Assembly (NCBI RefSeq): GCF_963678875.1
Contig: NZ_OY787457.1
Location: 558,001 to 622,000 of the forward strand
DNA length: 64,000 bases
Origin: an uncultured Hyphomonas sp.
GTDB lineage: Bacteria > Pseudomonadota > Alphaproteobacteria > Caulobacterales > Hyphomonadaceae
Direction: 5' to 3'
Part shown: positions 42,183-50,656 of the stretch, one piece after another
How positions within the stretch are numbered: position 1 is the stretch's first letter
Layout of the letters: every line of letters begins with the position of its first letter
Made by a program: the position numbers and the translations under genes
Notes under the pieces: model-generated
The model's database searches: none
Told to the model about the DNA's origin: nothing
What the model saw: only the letters and a program-made list of their open reading frames with translations

Positions 42183-44057
42183 ATGGAGACTGAATCGCCG
42201 GGCGCGGCCCCCTTGCGGGGCGTTGACGTCATCAAGGACAATCTGACCCGCCTGCCGGCCAAGCCCGGCGTCTACCGCATGTACGGGGACGCCGATGAAG
42301 TCCTGTATGTCGGCAAGGCGCGGAACCTGAAGGCGCGTGTCTCCAACTATGCCCGCCTTGGCGGCCACACCCAGCGCATCGCGCGGATGATCGCGCTGAC
42401 GCGGCGGATGGAATTCGTCGTGACCGAAAGCGAGACCGAGGCGCTGCTGCTGGAGGCCAGCCTCATCAAGAGCCTGAAGCCGCGTTTCAACGTGCTGCTG
42501 CGGGACGACAAATCCTTTCCCTACATCCTGATCCGCCGTGACCATGAGGCGCCGCAGATCAAGAAATATCGCGGCTCCAAACAGGACCAGGGCGACTATT
42601 TCGGGCCCTTCGCCAGCGCTGGCGCGGTGGGGCGTACGCTGGACACGCTGCAGAAGGCCTTCCTGCTGCGCACCTGTGAGGACAGCGTCTACAATGCCCG
42701 CACGCGGCCCTGCATGCTGCACCAGATCAAGCGCTGCGCGGCGCCGTGCGTCGGGCTGATCTCCATCCCGGACTATCAGGAACTGGCCGACGAGGCCGCT
42801 GACTTCCTGCGCGGGAAGGGGGCAGACCTGCAGAAGCGGCTCGCAAAGGAAATGGAAGAGGCCGCCGAAGCGATGGATTTCGAGCGCGCCGCGGCCCTGC
42901 GCGACCGCATCCGCGCCATCGCCCATGTGCGCGGCAGCCAGGATGTGAACCCGGACGATATCGAGGAAGCCGACATCTTCGCGATCTCGATGGAAGGCGG
43001 CGTCTCCTGCGTGCAGGTCTTCTTCATCCGGGCCGGGCAGAACTGGGGCGCGACGGCGCACTATCCGCGCCATGAACGTGATCAGACGGCGGAGGAAGTG
43101 CTTTCGGCCTTCCTCGTGCAGTTCTACGACAAGCGCCCGCCGCCGCGGCTGATCCTCGTTTCCGACATGCCGGAACAGGCGGACCTGATCGCCGAGGCGC
43201 TGAGCCTGAAGGCAAACCGCAAGGTCGAGATCCGCAAGCCCGAGCGCGGCAGCAAGAAAGACCTTGTCGCGCAGGCTGCACGCAATGCCAGCGAAGCGGT
43301 GACACGCAAGCTGTCCGAAACCGCCAGCCAGGCGCGGCTACTGTCTGAAGTGGCAAAAGTGTTCGAGCTGGAGAAACCGCCAGAGCGGATCGAGATCTAC
43401 GACAACTCCCACATCCAGGGCACGAATGCCGTGGGCGGCATGGTGGTGGCCGGGCCGGAAGGCTTCATGAAGAACGCCTATCGCAAGTTCAACATCAAGG
43501 ATACGAGCCTCGAACCTGGCGACGATTATGGCATGATGCGCGAAGTGATGCGCCGCCGTTTCAATCGCGCCAAGAAAGAGCGCGAGGAGGGCAACCCCGC
43601 GAACTGGCCCGACCTCGTCCTGATCGATGGCGGCCTCGGCCAGCTGAATGCGGTGATCGAGGCGCTGAAGGAAATTGATCTGACGCCGGACGATGTGACG
43701 CTGGTCTCCATCGCCAAGGGGGTCGACCGGAATGCCGGGCGCGAGCAGTTCTTCCGGCCGGGGCGGGCGCCGTTCAAGCTGCCTGAAAACGCGCCCGTGC
43801 TCTACTACCTCCAGCGCCTGCGCGACGAGGCGCACCGCTGGGCCATTGGCGCGCACCGTCAGAAACGCTCGGCCGCGATCGGCAAGTCACCGCTGGACGA
43901 GATTGAAGGCATTGGCCCTGCGCGCAAAAAGGCGCTGCTGCACCATTTCGGATCGGCCAAGGGCGTCTCCCGCGCCAAGGTGGCGGACCTGATGGAAGTC
44001 GACGGCGTGAACGAGGCGCTGGCCGAACGCATCCATGGGCATTTTAACGGGGGGTGA
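42183..44057 (+). CDS. uvrC: Excinuclease ABC subunit C, 624 aa
   Basis: UvrC makes the two incisions flanking a DNA lesion in nucleotide excision repair after UvrAB loading. The N-terminal GIY-YIG nuclease domain is GVYRMYGDADEVLYVGKARN. A UVR motif (KEMEEAAEAMDFERAAALRD) binds UvrB, then comes the RNase-H-like C-terminal nuclease (EIYDNSHIQGTNAVGGMVVA, LVLIDGGLGQL) and tandem helix-hairpin-helix motifs (IEGIGPARKKALLHHFGS). The ATG at 42183 is used; a TTG at 42174 is possible. No SOS box of the GTTC-N7-GTTC type was seen upstream. Confidence 0.97.
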   Translation: METESPGAAPLRGVDVIKDNLTRLPAKPGVYRMYGDADEVLYVGKARNLKARVSNYARLGGHTQRIARMIALTRRMEFVVTESETEALLLEASLIKSLKPRFNVLLRDDKSFPYILIRRDHEAPQIKKYRGSKQDQGDYFGPFASAGAVGRTLDTLQKAFLLRTCEDSVYNARTRPCMLHQIKRCAAPCVGLISIPDYQELADEAADFLRGKGADLQKRLAKEMEEAAEAMDFERAAALRDRIRAIAHVRGSQDVNPDDIEEADIFAISMEGGVSCVQVFFIRAGQNWGATAHYPRHERDQTAEEVLSAFLVQFYDKRPPPRLILVSDMPEQADLIAEALSLKANRKVEIRKPERGSKKDLVAQAARNASEAVTRKLSETASQARLLSEVAKVFELEKPPERIEIYDNSHIQGTNAVGGMVVAGPEGFMKNAYRKFNIKDTSLEPGDDYGMMREVMRRRFNRAKKEREEGNPANWPDLVLIDGGLGQLNAVIEALKEIDLTPDDVTLVSIAKGVDRNAGREQFFRPGRAPFKLPENAPVLYYLQRLRDEAHRWAIGAHRQKRSAAIGKSPLDEIEGIGPARKKALLHHFGSAKGVSRAKVADLMEVDGVNEALAERIHGHFNGG

Positions 44058-44078
44058 GTGCCGCCTGCAGGGCAACCT

Positions 44079-44681
44079 CTACGCCTGGGCGCGACCCGCG
44101 AGGTTTGCGATATAGCTTTCCATCAGGTGGACAAGTTCATCCTCCAGAACCTGTGGGTCGAGATCGAGATCCGGCTCGACGACCGTTGCGCGCAGCAGGT
44201 AGACGACGGTGTGGGTGAGGATGAAGGAGGCTTCCTTGCCGAGCGCGAACTGGAACTCTTCCCGCTGGCTGAGAGAGTCCATGAAGGTGAAATGCTGGCG
44301 GCTGACTTCGCTGCCGCCGCCGGTCCGGAAGATGGTGTCGGACAGGACGAGCTGGGTTTCAGGTGAGCCTTCGACGCCCTGCATGACGGCGCGGATGATG
44401 GTGCGCAACGTGCTGATTTCCGGCTCGTCCAGCAGCATCTGCGTGATCTTCTCGCGCAGGGCGTTGCCGTAGCGCTGGCCCATCTCCATCAGAATGGCGT
44501 CGCGATCGTCGAAATACTGGTACAGCGTGCCGATGGACACACCGGCCCGTTTGGCGATGCGGCTGGTCGTGAAATTCGCGTATCCGTCGGCATCCAAAAC
44601 CTGAAAGGCCGCTTCCAGAATGGCATCGACGGTCGCCTTGGCTCGGGCCTGTTTCGGATTTCTTCTATTTATTTCAACCAT
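44079..44681 (-). CDS. TetR-family transcriptional regulator, 200 aa
   Basis: N-terminal TetR HTH: VDAILEAAFQVLDADGYANF, then TTSRIAKRAGVSIGTLYQYF. The C-terminal domain (ISTLRTIIRAVMQGVEGSPE) is like those of lipid/xenobiotic-responsive TetR proteins. It is divergent from an MpaB-family oxygenase gene, and the 111-base AT-rich space between them contains a perfect 7+1+7 palindrome 23 bases from the TetR start. The regulator therefore very likely controls itself and the oxygenase. Confidence 0.9.
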   Translation of the reverse strand: MVEINRRNPKQARAKATVDAILEAAFQVLDADGYANFTTSRIAKRAGVSIGTLYQYFDDRDAILMEMGQRYGNALREKITQMLLDEPEISTLRTIIRAVMQGVEGSPETQLVLSDTIFRTGGGSEVSRQHFTFMDSLSQREEFQFALGKEASFILTHTVVYLLRATVVEPDLDLDPQVLEDELVHLMESYIANLAGRAQA

Positions 44682-44703
44682 TTATCTTGGGTCCGAGGTT
44701 GTC

Positions 44704-44718
44704 GAAATTCAGAATTTC
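44704..44718. promoter_or_regulatory. Perfect palindrome, probable TetR operator
   Basis: GAAATTC-A-GAATTTC, a 7+1+7 perfect dyad in the divergent region between the tetR-type gene (start 44681) and the oxygenase gene (start 44793). Size and position match known TetR-family operators covering a divergent promoter pair. Confidence 0.6.
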
Positions 44719-44792
44719 ATATGCGAATAGAAAATATGAGGATTTCTTACATTATTGATTGAACTGGATCAGAAACGCAACCGGAGTTCCGA

Positions 44793-46121
44793 ATGACCGC
44801 ATCGCTCGAGGATGTGCACAAGCGCATTGCGCTCCAGAAAACGGCGCTGCCGGTCATGTATGGAGACATCGACTTCACCCTGGTGCCGGAGCGCTACACC
44901 GACGATCTCTCCGTCAGTTCCATGAAGGACTATGCGAAGAAATTTCCCCCGCCGCCCGCCGACATGGTGGAACGGGTGAAAGCCTATACGATGCTGGGCG
45001 ACATCACGGCCGATGCCTATGCGGCGCTGATGCAGAAGTACGGATTCAAGCGGCTGGTCGACATGCTCACCACGGCCTGTGACGAGGGCATTGATGCGGT
45101 GCCGGACGCGCCGCCGGAACTTGCTGCCCTGATCGCCGAAATGGAAGTGAAGCCGGACTGGCTGGACATGGACCTTGTGCGCGAAGGCGCCCGGCTGAAC
45201 CGGTTGCCGATGGCGGAGACCTCGCCCTGGATGATCCGCGGCGCTTTCCTCGCCACCTTCCTCAACAAGTATACCGCGCTGCCGATGGCGCTGACGGGCA
45301 CGCTCAGCCATTCGACGGCGTCGCGCCGGGTGAACGAGACAGCGACCTTCTTCACGGTCACGACCCTGCCGGGGGCGCTGGAACCGCGCGGCGAAGGCTT
45401 CAAGGCCGCCGCCATGGTGCGCCTGATGCATTCCATGGTGCGCTTCAACGTACTGCGCCGGGTGGGGAGCTGGGACCAGTCCGTTTACGGTATTCCGATC
45501 CCGCAGGTGGACCAGATGCCTGCCGGCCTGATCGATGTGTTCCTGCTTGCTTTCAAGATGGTGGAAGAGGGGCGTACGGAGTTTACTCCGGAAGAGCGCG
45601 CCCGCGTGGAGTTCAGCCGTTACCGCTGCTACTTGCTGGGCCTGCCGGAAGACCTGCTGATGGATACGCCGCAAGGCATCATCGACATCATGAATGCGCG
45701 TAGCGGTTCCATCCGTGCCGGGTTTGACGACGAGACCTGCGGGGCGCTGGTGCGGGCAACGCTCGCGACCTATCTGCCGCCGACCAAATCCCTCGGCAAC
45801 CAGATCCACAATGCGCTGGAACGCCGTCTCGCGCGGCTGGTCCTGGTGAAGAGCTTCCTGGGTGGGAACAGCCAGATGGCGCGCGATATCGGCGTGCCCG
45901 TCGGCCCGCTGGACTATGCGGTCGCCGGCGTTCTGTTCCCGGTAATAGCGGCGAAAATGGCGGTCTACGGCACGGCACTGAAGGTGCCAGGTCTGCGCGG
46001 GCTCGTGGATCGACATCTCGTCGCCAAACTCCGCCGGTTACTCGTGCGCTACGGCCATGCCGAGTTCACGACAGACGCGTCAGCCTACCGACAGGCTGCA
46101 CCTGCCGTCCCCGCGGAGTAG
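44793..46121 (+). CDS. MpaB-family oxygenase (DUF2236), 442 aa
   Basis: Heme-dependent oxygenase family that includes latex-clearing protein (rubber oxygenase) and fungal MpaB. Visible features are LSHSTASRRVNETATFFTVT and AAMVRLMHSMVRFNVLRRVG, the latter the HxMVR helix with the heme-ligand histidine region. No signal peptide is seen, so an intracellular enzyme acting on a lipid-like or isoprenoid substrate is inferred. Expression is probably set by the divergent TetR. A strong hairpin terminator follows the stop codon. Confidence 0.8.
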   Translation: MTASLEDVHKRIALQKTALPVMYGDIDFTLVPERYTDDLSVSSMKDYAKKFPPPPADMVERVKAYTMLGDITADAYAALMQKYGFKRLVDMLTTACDEGIDAVPDAPPELAALIAEMEVKPDWLDMDLVREGARLNRLPMAETSPWMIRGAFLATFLNKYTALPMALTGTLSHSTASRRVNETATFFTVTTLPGALEPRGEGFKAAAMVRLMHSMVRFNVLRRVGSWDQSVYGIPIPQVDQMPAGLIDVFLLAFKMVEEGRTEFTPEERARVEFSRYRCYLLGLPEDLLMDTPQGIIDIMNARSGSIRAGFDDETCGALVRATLATYLPPTKSLGNQIHNALERRLARLVLVKSFLGGNSQMARDIGVPVGPLDYAVAGVLFPVIAAKMAVYGTALKVPGLRGLVDRHLVAKLRRLLVRYGHAEFTTDASAYRQAAPAVPAE

Positions 46122-46129
46122 GGGGACGC

Positions 46130-46172
46130 AGCGGCCGGTCTCTCTGGGAGAGGATCGGCCGCTGTTGTTCCG
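46130..46172 (+). terminator. Hairpin terminator after the oxygenase gene
   Basis: AGCGGCCG (46130-46137) pairs with CGGCCGCT (46156-46163), with an inner TCTC/GAGA extension, followed by the T-rich TGTTGTTC. It lies 9 bases after the oxygenase stop and just before the end of the convergent M20 peptidase gene. Confidence 0.65.
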
Positions 46173-46186
46173 CTGGCGGAGTATGA

Positions 46187-47680
46187 TCAGTCGCCCTGAT
46201 CCATCGCGACGATGATCTGCGCAAAGCCGTTGGAAATACGGCCCATATTCTCAACCGACATGCGCTCGTTCGTGCCGTGGAACCCGGTCAGGTCCACCGG
46301 CGTGATGACGGCTGGCGAGAAACGATAGACGCGGTCGGTTATCGCCGTGGCATAGCGGCCATCGGTGGCGCCGATCACCAGTGCCGGGGCCACCGGGGCG
46401 CCGTCACCGGCAGCTTCGGCGACACTGGCCAGTACGGCATAGGGGCGGCCATCGGTGGGGGAGACGGGCGAGGCTTCGCCACCGCCTTCTTCCGGCATGC
46501 CGACTTCGATGCCTTCAATGTCCTTCGTCACCTGCTTCACATGGTCAACCACGTCGGCGACCGTGTCGTTCGGGTGGACGCGGAAATTGACGACCGCGGT
46601 GGACCGCTGCGGCAGGACGTTCTCCTTGGCCGATCCGCCCAGCATGGTCGGCGCGGTCGTCGTGCGAACCATCGCATTGCCGGCAGGCGTTGCGGAGAAG
46701 GATTTCTCCACCATGCCGCCGAACAGCCACATATTGGCCAGCGCCATCTTCTGCATGAAGGGCATATCGCCGGCAGAGGCGAGCAGGAGGTCAGAGACCG
46801 GCGGCTTGGAGAAGTCGGCCGGCATCTGGTTCTCGTCGAGCGCGACGATCGCCTTGCCGAGCTGTACGTTGGCCGAATCGCGCGGCGGCATGGATGAGTG
46901 GCCGCCCGTGCCGACCGAGGTCACCTGCAGCGTGACATAGCCTTTTTCGGACACGCCGATCATGCCCATCTTGGCGCCGGTCAGCGGCGATGGGTCGAGA
47001 ATGGCGAAGCCTTCGTCGACCGCCATCACCGGCTCGATGCCGCGGGATTTCAGCAGGGCGATGCCTTTCTCCGCGCCGGAGCCGAGGACTTCCTCGTCAT
47101 GGCCGAACTGGAGAATGACGGTCCGCTTCGGCTGGAAACCGGAGGCGGCGAGCGCGTCGACGGCTTCCATGATCCCGATCAGGTTGCTTTTGTCGTCGAG
47201 GGCGCCGCGGCCGTAGATATAGCCGTCGATGATGTCGCCCTTGAAGGGCGCGCCGGTCCAGTCATCTTCGGTGCCGATGTTTACCGGCACGACGTCCTGG
47301 TGGGCCATCAGCAGCAGCGGCTGGAGCGAAGAATCAGAGCCCTGCCAGGTGTAGAGCAGGGTCAGCGTGCCGGGCACGATTTCCTTCGTCATCGCCGCAT
47401 GGGCGGCGGGATAGGTCTCTTCCAGCCAGTCGTGCAGCTCCAGCCAGGGGCCTTCCTGTCCGGGGCGGGGGTCGCCGCCGGCCAGCGTGATGGTCCTGAA
47501 CCGGATCGCTTCGGAGAGGTGTCCGGCGGCGGTGTCTGCAGAGATTGCGGGCACGTCCGGCAGGTCCACCCGGTCGCCAACAGGGGCGCCGCCATAGGTG
47601 AAGGTCCGGTAGAGCACCACGGCTACGACCAGCGCGATCAAGGCGACCAGCCCCAACAGGAATTTCTTGAACAACGACAT
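46187..47680 (-). CDS. M20-family metallopeptidase, PM20D1-like, membrane-anchored, 497 aa
   Basis: One N-terminal membrane segment (FLLGLVALIALVVAVVLY) anchors an M20 peptidase facing the periplasm. Metal motifs are complete: LLMAHQDVVPV (H, D), IYGRGALDDKSN (bridging Asp) and FGHDEEVLGSGAEKG (catalytic Glu). The pattern GDIIDGYIYGRGALDDK matches the eukaryotic PM20D1 / yeast CPS1 branch, which cleaves or forms N-acyl amino acids or cuts peptides. GGAGGG precedes the ATG at 47680. Confidence 0.88.
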   Translation of the reverse strand: MSLFKKFLLGLVALIALVVAVVLYRTFTYGGAPVGDRVDLPDVPAISADTAAGHLSEAIRFRTITLAGGDPRPGQEGPWLELHDWLEETYPAAHAAMTKEIVPGTLTLLYTWQGSDSSLQPLLLMAHQDVVPVNIGTEDDWTGAPFKGDIIDGYIYGRGALDDKSNLIGIMEAVDALAASGFQPKRTVILQFGHDEEVLGSGAEKGIALLKSRGIEPVMAVDEGFAILDPSPLTGAKMGMIGVSEKGYVTLQVTSVGTGGHSSMPPRDSANVQLGKAIVALDENQMPADFSKPPVSDLLLASAGDMPFMQKMALANMWLFGGMVEKSFSATPAGNAMVRTTTAPTMLGGSAKENVLPQRSTAVVNFRVHPNDTVADVVDHVKQVTKDIEGIEVGMPEEGGGEASPVSPTDGRPYAVLASVAEAAGDGAPVAPALVIGATDGRYATAITDRVYRFSPAVITPVDLTGFHGTNERMSVENMGRISNGFAQIIVAMDQGD

Positions 47681-47803
47681 ACCCTCCAGTCCGCCCATCC
47701 TCTGAGTTCGGGGCGGACGGTACGGTTCACCTCGGGCCCGTCAAGCCGCAGTGCAGCAAAAAAATGACTTGGCCGTCACCATTTTCGCAGCAATCATGCG
47801 TGT

Positions 47804-49171
47804 ATGACTGACGCTCCGGCCAAGCGCCTGTCCCTGCCAAGGGTTCTCGCTTTTTCGTCCCTGAGTATTCCGCTCGCCGGTGTCGGCTTGCCGGTCGGGG
47901 TCTATCTTGCTCCGCTGTATGCGCGGGAAGTCGGCCTCGGCCTGGAGCTGACAGGCATCCTGTTCATGCTGCTCCGCTTCTGGGACATCTTCACCGACCC
48001 GGTGATGGGCTACCTGGTCGACCGCTACCGCAGCCCGTGGGGGCGCGTGCGCCACTGGATCGTGCTGTCGGTGCCGATCCTCGGGCTGGCCACCTATTTC
48101 GTTTACATGCCGAGCGTCGGGGAGGGGCCTGGCTATTTCATTGGCTGGATGCTGCTCTTCTATATCGGCTTCACCCTGTTGCAGACGGCGCGGTCGGCCT
48201 GGGTGCCTTCGATTGCCGTAGACTATGATGACCGCTCGCGCTTCTTCCAGTGGGCGGAGATCATCAGTGTCCTGTCCATGCTGGTCTTGCTGGCCATCCC
48301 GGCAATTCTTGAATTTTCCGGGTTCGGCATCGGGCGGATGGGGCAGGTCGCCATCATGGGCTGGGTGCTGCTGCTCGCATTGCCGGTTTCAGCCTTCCTC
48401 GCCTGTGCCTTCGTGCCCGATGAAGCTGTGCGGGGGGACAAGGGCCACGCTCAGAAATTCGAGTTGCGCCCCTTCATCGCGGCACTGCGCAACAAGTATC
48501 TGGGCCATATCCTTTTGCTGGAACTGCTCAGCGGAACGGCGATCGCGGTGACGTCGGCCAATTATCTGTTCGTCGCCGAATTCGTGTTCGGCCTGTCGGA
48601 CGGGATGAGCAGCCTGATCCTGATGTTCTTCTTCCTGATGGCGGTGTGCGCCTTGCCATTCTGGCTGAAGCTGGCCGCCCGCACGGAAAAGAGCTTTGCC
48701 TTCAAGGTCGCAGCGCTTTTGTCGTTCTGCAGCTTTGTCATCTACTACATTGCCGGCCAGGTTGGCGGGTTCTGGCCGCTGTTTATCGGCGCCTTCTTCA
48801 ACGGCGCAGCGTTCAGCGCGCCCATGGTGCTGGCCCGGTCGATGACGGCGGATGTTGTGGAGTGGCAGGTGTCCCAGACCGGGGAGAACCGGTCCGGCAT
48901 CTATTATTCTCTCATCACCAGCGCCTACAAGGTCGGCAACAGTCTGGCGCTTGGCGTCGGATACCTGATCCTCGGGCAGATCGCAGGCTTCCATCCGACG
49001 GAGGAGAATTCACCTGAGACGATCCATGGACTGCTGCTGGTCTTCTGCATCATTCCGGGCACGCTCTACCTGCTCGCAGCCCTCGCCGCATCGCGCTATC
49101 CCTTTACACGGGCCATGCAGCAGGAGGTCAGCAAATCGCTCGACCCGCGCGGGCCGGAGATCATGGACTAG
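47804..49171 (+). CDS. MFS transporter, GPH (sugar:cation symporter)-like, 455 aa
   Basis: Twelve-segment major facilitator of the glycoside-pentoside-hexuronide type: MLLRFWDIFTDPVMGYLVDR followed by YRSPWGRVRHWIVLSVP, the family's loop 2-3 signature. A late SMTADVVEWQVSQTGENRSG corresponds to the GPH motif in the second half. The substrate is not clear; bacterial relatives move sugars, and others of the clade are related to lipid transporters. Its stop overlaps the convergent DUF924 stop in CTAG (49168-49171). Confidence 0.88.
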   Translation: MTDAPAKRLSLPRVLAFSSLSIPLAGVGLPVGVYLAPLYAREVGLGLELTGILFMLLRFWDIFTDPVMGYLVDRYRSPWGRVRHWIVLSVPILGLATYFVYMPSVGEGPGYFIGWMLLFYIGFTLLQTARSAWVPSIAVDYDDRSRFFQWAEIISVLSMLVLLAIPAILEFSGFGIGRMGQVAIMGWVLLLALPVSAFLACAFVPDEAVRGDKGHAQKFELRPFIAALRNKYLGHILLLELLSGTAIAVTSANYLFVAEFVFGLSDGMSSLILMFFFLMAVCALPFWLKLAARTEKSFAFKVAALLSFCSFVIYYIAGQVGGFWPLFIGAFFNGAAFSAPMVLARSMTADVVEWQVSQTGENRSGIYYSLITSAYKVGNSLALGVGYLILGQIAGFHPTEENSPETIHGLLLVFCIIPGTLYLLAALAASRYPFTRAMQQEVSKSLDPRGPEIMD

Positions 49172-49779
49172 AATCCGCCGCCTTCGGCCAGCCATTCCTT
49201 TTCCGCATCCGTCGACGCCCGGCCGAGCGCCTTGTTGCGATGCGGGAAGCGGCCGAATTCGTCGATCACCTTCTTGTGGTCGCGGGCGTATTGCAGCGTG
49301 CTTTCGATCAGGCTGCGGAAGCCTTCGCGCGACTCCACCAGAAGGTCTGTGAAGACCGATACCGAACGCTCCTGTTCTTCCGGCACTTCGGAATGTTCGA
49401 GCGGCAGGTAGAAAAAGATCCGCTCCACTTCAGACATCGATTTGTCCTGGCGCAGAACCAGCCCGTCCTTGCAGAGGAGGAGGGCCAGTTCGTCCTGCTC
49501 GAAGGCGCGGGCATCGTCGCGGTAGAGGTTCCGGCTGAACTGGTCGAGCACGATGATCGCGGCGAGACGCTCGCGCGGACCGCGGGCGGCCCAGTCCTGG
49601 GCGGAGGGCAGGTCCGACAGCGTCTCCAGCAATTCGCCGAAGCGTTCGCGGATTTCCGCGTCAGTCTCTTTCGACTTGCCGAACCAGAGCTTGTGCTTTT
49701 CCCCCGCTGCATCCGGTGAGGAAGACGCCTCGCCGATCCAGTAGTCCAACACGTCCTGCGGTTTGGGAAGTTTGCTCAT
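49168..49779 (-). CDS. DUF924 family protein, 203 aa
   Basis: Soluble all-helical protein with the full DUF924 pattern: VLDYWIG near the start, LAAIIVLDQFSRNLYRDDAR, then IFFYLPLEHSE and FGRFPHRNKALGR. Function unknown; the conserved His and acidic residues suggest a catalytic site. Start at 49779 (MSKLPKPQD), only 5 bases after the ubiG stop, so it is likely the second gene of a ubiG transcript. Confidence 0.88.
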   Translation of the reverse strand: MSKLPKPQDVLDYWIGEASSSPDAAGEKHKLWFGKSKETDAEIRERFGELLETLSDLPSAQDWAARGPRERLAAIIVLDQFSRNLYRDDARAFEQDELALLLCKDGLVLRQDKSMSEVERIFFYLPLEHSEVPEEQERSVSVFTDLLVESREGFRSLIESTLQYARDHKKVIDEFGRFPHRNKALGRASTDAEKEWLAEGGGF

Positions 49780-49784
49780 TCTGT

Positions 49785-50567
49785 TCAGGCCTGTTCTTCG
49801 GGTCTCGGGGCGACAATCATGTAGTTGACCGAGGTGTCGGTACTGATCTTCCACGCTCCGGTCAGCGGCGCGTAGGAAACACCTGCAGGCGGCTCCGGTT
49901 CCAGACCGCCTTCCACGAGCGCATCGTGCACATCCTCCGGCGGCAGGAATTTCGACCAGTCATGCGTGCCACGCGGCAGCCAGCCGAGGATATATTCGGC
50001 GCCGACCACAGCGGTCGCCAGTGCCTTCGCGGTCTTGTTGAGTGTCGCCACGATCATCAGTCCACCGGGGCGGACGAGGCTGGCGGTGTCCTTCAGGAAC
50101 TGGACCGGGTCTGCGACATGTTCGACCACTTCGAGGTTCAGCACGATGTCGAACAGCGGCTCACCGGCGTCGATCAGGCCTTCGGCGGTGCCGGCGCGGT
50201 AATCGATGGTGAGGCCTTCTTCCTGCGCGTGCGTCAGCGCGGTCTTGATGTTGGCTTCGGAGGCGTCGACCCCTGTGACCGCTGCGCCAAGCCGAGCCAT
50301 GGGCTCGCAGACGAGGCCGCCGCCGCAGCCAATGTCCAGTAATCTCAATCCTTCCAAGGGTTTAACCTTGCCGGAGTCGATCCCGAAATGCCGCTCTGCG
50401 GTCTCCCGGATGAAGCGCAGGCGGATGGGGTTGAAGCGGTGCAAAGGGCGAAATTTGCCCTTTGGATCCCACCATTCCGCAGCGATGGAGGAAAATTTTT
50501 CCACCTCGGCCGGGTCGATGCTCGGGGTCGAGGGTGCCCCTAGGGAGCCTTCAATTGTTTTCACCAT
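49785..50567 (-). CDS. ubiG: Ubiquinone biosynthesis O-methyltransferase UbiG, 260 aa
   Basis: SAM-dependent methyltransferase performing both O-methylations in ubiquinone synthesis. The UbiG start pattern is present: FSSIAAEWWDPKGKFRPLHR then FNPIRLRFI. SAM motif I is LLDIGCGGGLVCEPMARLGA, and FDIVLNLEVVEHVADP follows. The C-terminal part YILGWLPRGTHDWSKFLPPE is typical. It is divergent from lysC, with 89 bases between that contain two dyads (50573-50588 and 50602-50627). Confidence 0.96.
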   Translation of the reverse strand: MVKTIEGSLGAPSTPSIDPAEVEKFSSIAAEWWDPKGKFRPLHRFNPIRLRFIRETAERHFGIDSGKVKPLEGLRLLDIGCGGGLVCEPMARLGAAVTGVDASEANIKTALTHAQEEGLTIDYRAGTAEGLIDAGEPLFDIVLNLEVVEHVADPVQFLKDTASLVRPGGLMIVATLNKTAKALATAVVGAEYILGWLPRGTHDWSKFLPPEDVHDALVEGGLEPEPPAGVSYAPLTGAWKISTDTSVNYMIVAPRPEEQA

Positions 50568-50572
50568 GGTCT

Positions 50573-50588
50573 ATCAAACCTGTTTGAT
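50573..50588. promoter_or_regulatory. Dyad ATCAAA-N4-TTTGAT between ubiG and lysC
   Basis: A 6+4+6 perfect inverted repeat only 5 bases upstream of the ubiG start codon in the divergent ubiG/lysC region. Possible operator or part of the ubiG leader. Confidence 0.35.
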
Positions 50589-50601
50589 CCGGCTTCGAAC
50601 A

Positions 50602-50627
50602 GCCCCTATGAGGGCGCTTATAGGGGC
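50602..50627. promoter_or_regulatory. Inverted repeat in the lysC upstream region
   Basis: GCCCCTAT (50602-50609) and ATAGGGGC (50620-50627) form a perfect 8-bp stem with a 10-base loop, ending 29 bases before the lysC start codon. Without a T-run it is not a terminator. It could be a leader hairpin or operator for the aspartate kinase gene. Confidence 0.45.
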
Positions 50628-50656
50628 ATACCCGGTTCTACAGGATATAGGGCGAA

